Assembly: GCA_949739085.1 (NCBI GenBank) | Contig: CATIYU010000027.1 | Span: forward strand, 1-5,900 | DNA length: 5,900 nucleotides | Direction of reading: 5' to 3' | Origin: an uncultured Eubacteriales bacterium | GTDB taxonomy: Bacteria; Bacillota_A; Clostridia; Oscillospirales; Oscillospiraceae | In this document: piece by piece, positions 4,500 to 5,900 of the stretch | How positions within the stretch are numbered: position 1 is the stretch's first letter | Layout: every line of letters begins with the position of its first letter | The notes under the pieces: generated by a model | Told to the model about the DNA's origin: nothing | Seen by the model: the letters and a program-made list of their open reading frames with translations, nothing else | Databases searched by the model: none | Program-made: the position numbers and the translations under genes

Positions 4500-5060
4500 C
4501 TAACCCTCTGGAAATTGTTTGATGTTATCGGGCTGATTGTCTATGCGGTACTTTGGCAATTCGAGTAATTCTTCTGCGCGCTCCAGCAGTTTACGTCTAC
4601 CTTCCTCGTTCAAAGATTGAAAGCATGTAAGAAGTGTAAACTCTGGTGTATCATGTTGCGGTAAAGGAGGAAAGTTTAACTCTACCAACTGGCGTATCCT
4701 AGAAAGGTATTGTTCCCAACCGGGAGGTAGTAAAGCTTCGTATCCCTCTTGCACTTTAATCGTACCATCTTCAATGTATACTGCTTCTTGGGGTAGATTT
4801 AATTCCTTGCGAACAAGAGAAAGGACAGATACTTCTGCTTGCAAACTCGTAAACTCCTTATCCCAGCCCATTAAGTAGGCTGGAGTGGTTTGCAACACTT
4901 GTGCAAATGCCTCAATTTTTGATTGGGTTATATCATTGATGCCGCTTTCTATCTTAGCAATTGTAGATCGGTCTGAATATCCTAGTAGTTTAGCCAAATC
5001 AGCTTGTGATAACCCTAATGCCTCTCTGCGTTCTCTGATGCGCTCGTTGAGTACAGCCAT
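4500..5060 (-). CDS. CI-like helix-turn-helix (XRE family) repressor
   Basis: 186 residues. It is the probable maintenance repressor of the element, acting on the divergent promoters next to it. The HTH_3 domain covers about residues 7-63: SQADLAKLLG (18-27), then recognition helix region SDRSTIAKIESG (29-40) and the typical end TTPAYLMGWD. The C-terminal part (about 70-186) has no S24 peptidase Ser/Lys pair and no HExxH motif. Self-cleavage by RecA or a built-in metalloprotease is therefore not expected, and relief of repression must work otherwise. A helical segment LNEEGRRKLLERAEELLELPKYR near the end recurs in related repressors. ATG start with GAGGAGG on the minus strand, about 10 bases away. 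The gene is clearly AT-richer than the integrase and the van genes, a sign of separate origin. Confidence 0.88.
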   Translation of the reverse strand: MAVLNERIRERREALGLSQADLAKLLGYSDRSTIAKIESGINDITQSKIEAFAQVLQTTPAYLMGWDKEFTSLQAEVSVLSLVRKELNLPQEAVYIEDGTIKVQEGYEALLPPGWEQYLSRIRQLVELNFPPLPQHDTPEFTLLTCFQSLNEEGRRKLLERAEELLELPKYRIDNQPDNIKQFPEG

Positions 5061-5089
5061 GTCCTATATGCCTCCTCTCTAAAATTACA

Positions 5090-5103
5090 TCAACATTTGT
5101 TGA
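5090..5103. promoter_or_regulatory. Candidate operator at the repressor promoter start
   Basis: TCAAC-ATTT-GTTGA is a perfect 5-bp inverted repeat covering the predicted start site (near 5101) of the leftward promoter. It contains the GTTGA core that recurs at both -35 boxes (5129-5140 and 5163-5170). Binding there would block repressor synthesis. The binding protein (CI-like or Cro-like) is not known. Confidence 0.45.
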
Positions 5104-5107
5104 CCTC

Positions 5108-5136
5108 ACTATACCATGTCGGTGATTGTTTGTCAA
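5108..5136 (-). promoter_or_regulatory. Leftward promoter of the repressor gene
   Basis: On the minus strand: TTGACA (5131-5136), a 17-base spacer and TATAGT (5108-5113), with TG one base before the -10. This is close to sigma-70 consensus. The -35 sits inside the palindrome TTTGT-CA-ACAAA (5129-5140), a candidate operator. The spacer holds the half site AATCAC (GTGATT on plus at 5122-5127). The predicted leader to the repressor ATG is about 40 bases. Confidence 0.8.
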
Positions 5137-5164
5137 CAAAAATAGAAGAAAACAAAAAAATATG

Positions 5165-5193
5165 TTGACAAAAAATCACTAGCATGATATAGT
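5165..5193 (+). promoter_or_regulatory. Rightward promoter of the Cro-like gene and downstream genes
   Basis: TTGACA (5165-5170), a 17-base spacer and TATAGT (5188-5193) with an extended -10 TG. The start is expected near 5200. The spacer contains AATCAC (5174-5179). This promoter matches the leftward one at 24 of 29 positions, with identical hexamers and spacing. It should drive the genes at 5250-5900. Confidence 0.82.
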
Positions 5194-5200
5194 TTGTGTA

Positions 5201-5215
5201 GTGATTGAGAATCAC
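5201..5215. promoter_or_regulatory. Candidate operator at the rightward promoter start
   Basis: GTGATT-GAG-AATCAC is a perfect 6-bp inverted repeat beginning at the predicted start of the rightward transcript. Its half site also occurs once in each promoter spacer (5122-5127 and 5174-5179), so four copies lie in the intergenic region. This is the usual form of repressor operators in a CI/Cro switch. The binding protein is inferred to be one of the two flanking regulators. Confidence 0.55.
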
Positions 5216-5249
5216 CGTTCAAAACAAGAGAAAGGAGGCCGTGGTTATT

Positions 5250-5465
5250 GTGACAAATTCTGCTCTCTTTAGGGCTGTAGTTGCAAAATCTGGAATAAAG
5301 TACAAGCACTTAGCTCAATCTATTGGGATTACCCCCTATGGGCTGCAAAAAAAGATCGAAAATCAATCGGAGTTCAAGGCGAGTGAAATTTACAAGCTCT
5401 CGGACATTTTGAATCTCTCTGATTATGACCGAAACGCTATCTTTTTTTCAAATAATCGTGATTAA
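5250..5465 (+). CDS. Small Cro-like DNA-binding protein (DUF739-type)
   Basis: 71 residues with a helix-turn-helix shape: SGIKYKHLAQSIGITPYGLQKKIENQSEFKASEIYKLSDIL (14-53), followed by LNLSDYDRNAIFFS. The order LAxxIGIT-x-x-GLxxKIxNxSEFKASEI...RxxIFF is that of DUF739-type phage regulators, which stand opposite CI-like repressors and probably act like Cro. I choose GTG at 5250 (MTNSALFRAV) because AAAGGAGG (5231-5238) lies 11 bases before it. A TTG at 5205 would have no ribosome binding site and would overlap the operator. First gene after the rightward promoter. AT-rich like the repressor. Complete. Confidence 0.8.
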   Translation: MTNSALFRAVVAKSGIKYKHLAQSIGITPYGLQKKIENQSEFKASEIYKLSDILNLSDYDRNAIFFSNNRD

Positions 5466-5487
5466 AAATCATCATCGAGGTACATAC

Positions 5488-5718
5488 ATGAAATTTGATA
5501 GTCAGATTCAAGTGTTTATCGAAGCCACCCGTGGCGAGGACGGAGCTCAGATGTTTGTTTATCTGCCGGATTGTGGTGTCATGGTGAACCTGGAGACCTG
5601 CACGAGCATTCCGCTGGTCAATGCCGCCCTGGCGCAGCTGACCGCTGAACTGGATGAGGTTAGTTGCCAGCTGGCAAAGGCGCGGCTTGTTGAAGCGCGG
5701 TTGGAAGGGAGGCGGTAA
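5488..5718 (+). CDS. Hypothetical protein, 76 residues, mobile-element gene
   Basis: I do not recognise this protein. The first half (residues 5-45) looks like a small beta-rich domain (QIQVFIEATR, AQMFVYLPDCGVMVNLE), without signal peptide or membrane segment. The last 30 residues (LVNAALAQLTAELDEVSCQLAKARLVEARLEG) are a strongly predicted amphipathic helix or coiled coil, suggesting an oligomer or protein partner. The ATG at 5488 is preceded by CGAGG (5476-5480) 7 bases away. It begins 22 bases after the Cro-like gene and ends 2 bases before the next start, so it is in the same operon. Base composition is GC-richer than the two regulators. Between a Cro-like and an excisionase-like gene it may be an early control or accessory protein; no function is assigned. 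Confidence 0.7.
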   Translation: MKFDSQIQVFIEATRGEDGAQMFVYLPDCGVMVNLETCTSIPLVNAALAQLTAELDEVSCQLAKARLVEARLEGRR

Positions 5719-5720
5719 CG

Positions 5721-5900
5721 GTGGCAGAACTTACATACTCCGTAACCGAAGCAGCTGAGGCGTTGGGCGTGTCCCGCCGAACCGTATACAATCTCCTGCA
5801 CCGGGAGGATTTCAGCCGTGTAGTCCTGAAAATTGGCAGCCGCCGTTTGATTAGTCGGGAACTGCTAGCGGCCTGGGTTGGGGAAAAAGCCGGTGGAAAA
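5721..5900 (+). CDS. Excisionase-type helix-turn-helix protein (partial, cut by window end)
   Basis: 60 codons are visible with no stop before the window edge. The sequence from YSVTEAAEALGVSRRTVYNLL (6-26) through KIGSRRLISRELLAAWV (37-53) is the MerR-like winged-helix fold of the HTH_17/excisionase family: a helix-turn-helix, a short wing with an Arg pair, then the helix ending in W. Such proteins bend att-site DNA and steer the integrase to excision; others in the family are transcription regulators (AlpA-like). The start is GTG at 5721 with GGGAGG (5708-5713) 7 bases upstream. It is translationally close-coupled to the preceding gene (2-base gap). Given the integrase in the same element, a role in excision is the best guess; the missing C-terminus leaves this open. 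The full family length is usually 60-80 residues, so little is missing. Confidence 0.8.
   Translation, partial: MAELTYSVTEAAEALGVSRRTVYNLLHREDFSRVVLKIGSRRLISRELLAAWVGEKAGGK

Noticed and set aside
4320..4568. Plus-strand open frame of 82 codons across the int control region
   Set aside because: It would start in int, run through two hairpins and a terminator and end in the repressor; no ribosome binding site, so the small-RNA reading is better.
5205..5249. TTG at 5205 as start of the Cro-like gene
   Set aside because: It overlaps the operator and the transcript start, lacks a ribosome binding site, and adds residues not seen in the family; GTG at 5250 fits the AAAGGAGG site.
1..5900. CRISPR array, transposase or toxin-antitoxin pair
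   Set aside because: No regularly spaced repeats, no DDE or serine recombinase frames, and no pair of small overlapping toxin/antitoxin-like genes were found; the small genes at 5250-5718 fit an early phage operon better.

Overview
This window appears to come from a moderately GC-rich Firmicute of the class Clostridia. A gut Oscillospiraceae-type commensal is my inference from VanR/VanS sequences of the vanA/vanD type, strong AAGGAGG-type ribosome binding sites and the style of the phage-like genes. There is no direct taxonomic marker. The window splits into two functional blocks that meet at a glycine tRNA gene.

Left block, positions 1-2700, minus strand: a glycopeptide-resistance-type regulatory cluster, vanR -> vanS -> vanY. 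VanR (OmpR/PhoB response regulator) and VanS (membrane histidine kinase) overlap by 11 bases. A long hairpin that can work as a terminator or attenuator separates vanS from vanY. The order R-S-Y is that of vanD-type clusters, but no ligase, dehydrogenase or VanX gene lies inside the window. vanY ends before its last zinc-binding motif, and its 3' part is replaced by unrelated, purine-rich sequence (positions 1-96) with a small hairpin. It is probably an inactive carboxypeptidase.

Middle, about 2640-3130: the vanR promoter region with two dyads, a possible short remnant of a sugar ABC permease, a near-consensus sigma-70 promoter, tRNA-Gly(CCC) and a bidirectional terminator.

Right block, 3074 to the end: the left end of an integrated mobile element (prophage, ICE or related island) that seems to use tRNA-Gly as its attachment site. 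A tyrosine integrase gene reads toward the tRNA, with a tandem 12-base repeat (candidate integrase arm sites) next to its stop codon. Upstream of the integrase is a compact regulatory region. It holds overlapping divergent promoters that share a symmetrical -10 element, a candidate small RNA of about 77 nt ending in a good terminator, and a perfect 24-base palindrome. Then comes a CI-like repressor (minus strand), facing a Cro-like DUF739-type regulator (plus strand) across two divergent promoters whose core sequences are near-copies of each other. A 76-residue protein of unknown function and an excisionase-type helix-turn-helix protein cut by the window edge follow on the plus strand.

Working model (inference): the repressor and Cro-like protein form the maintenance/induction switch, and the excisionase-like protein and integrase carry out excision at tRNA-Gly. 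The small RNA and shared promoter upstream of int may tune integrase expression. The van genes lie outside the element, in the flanking chromosome.
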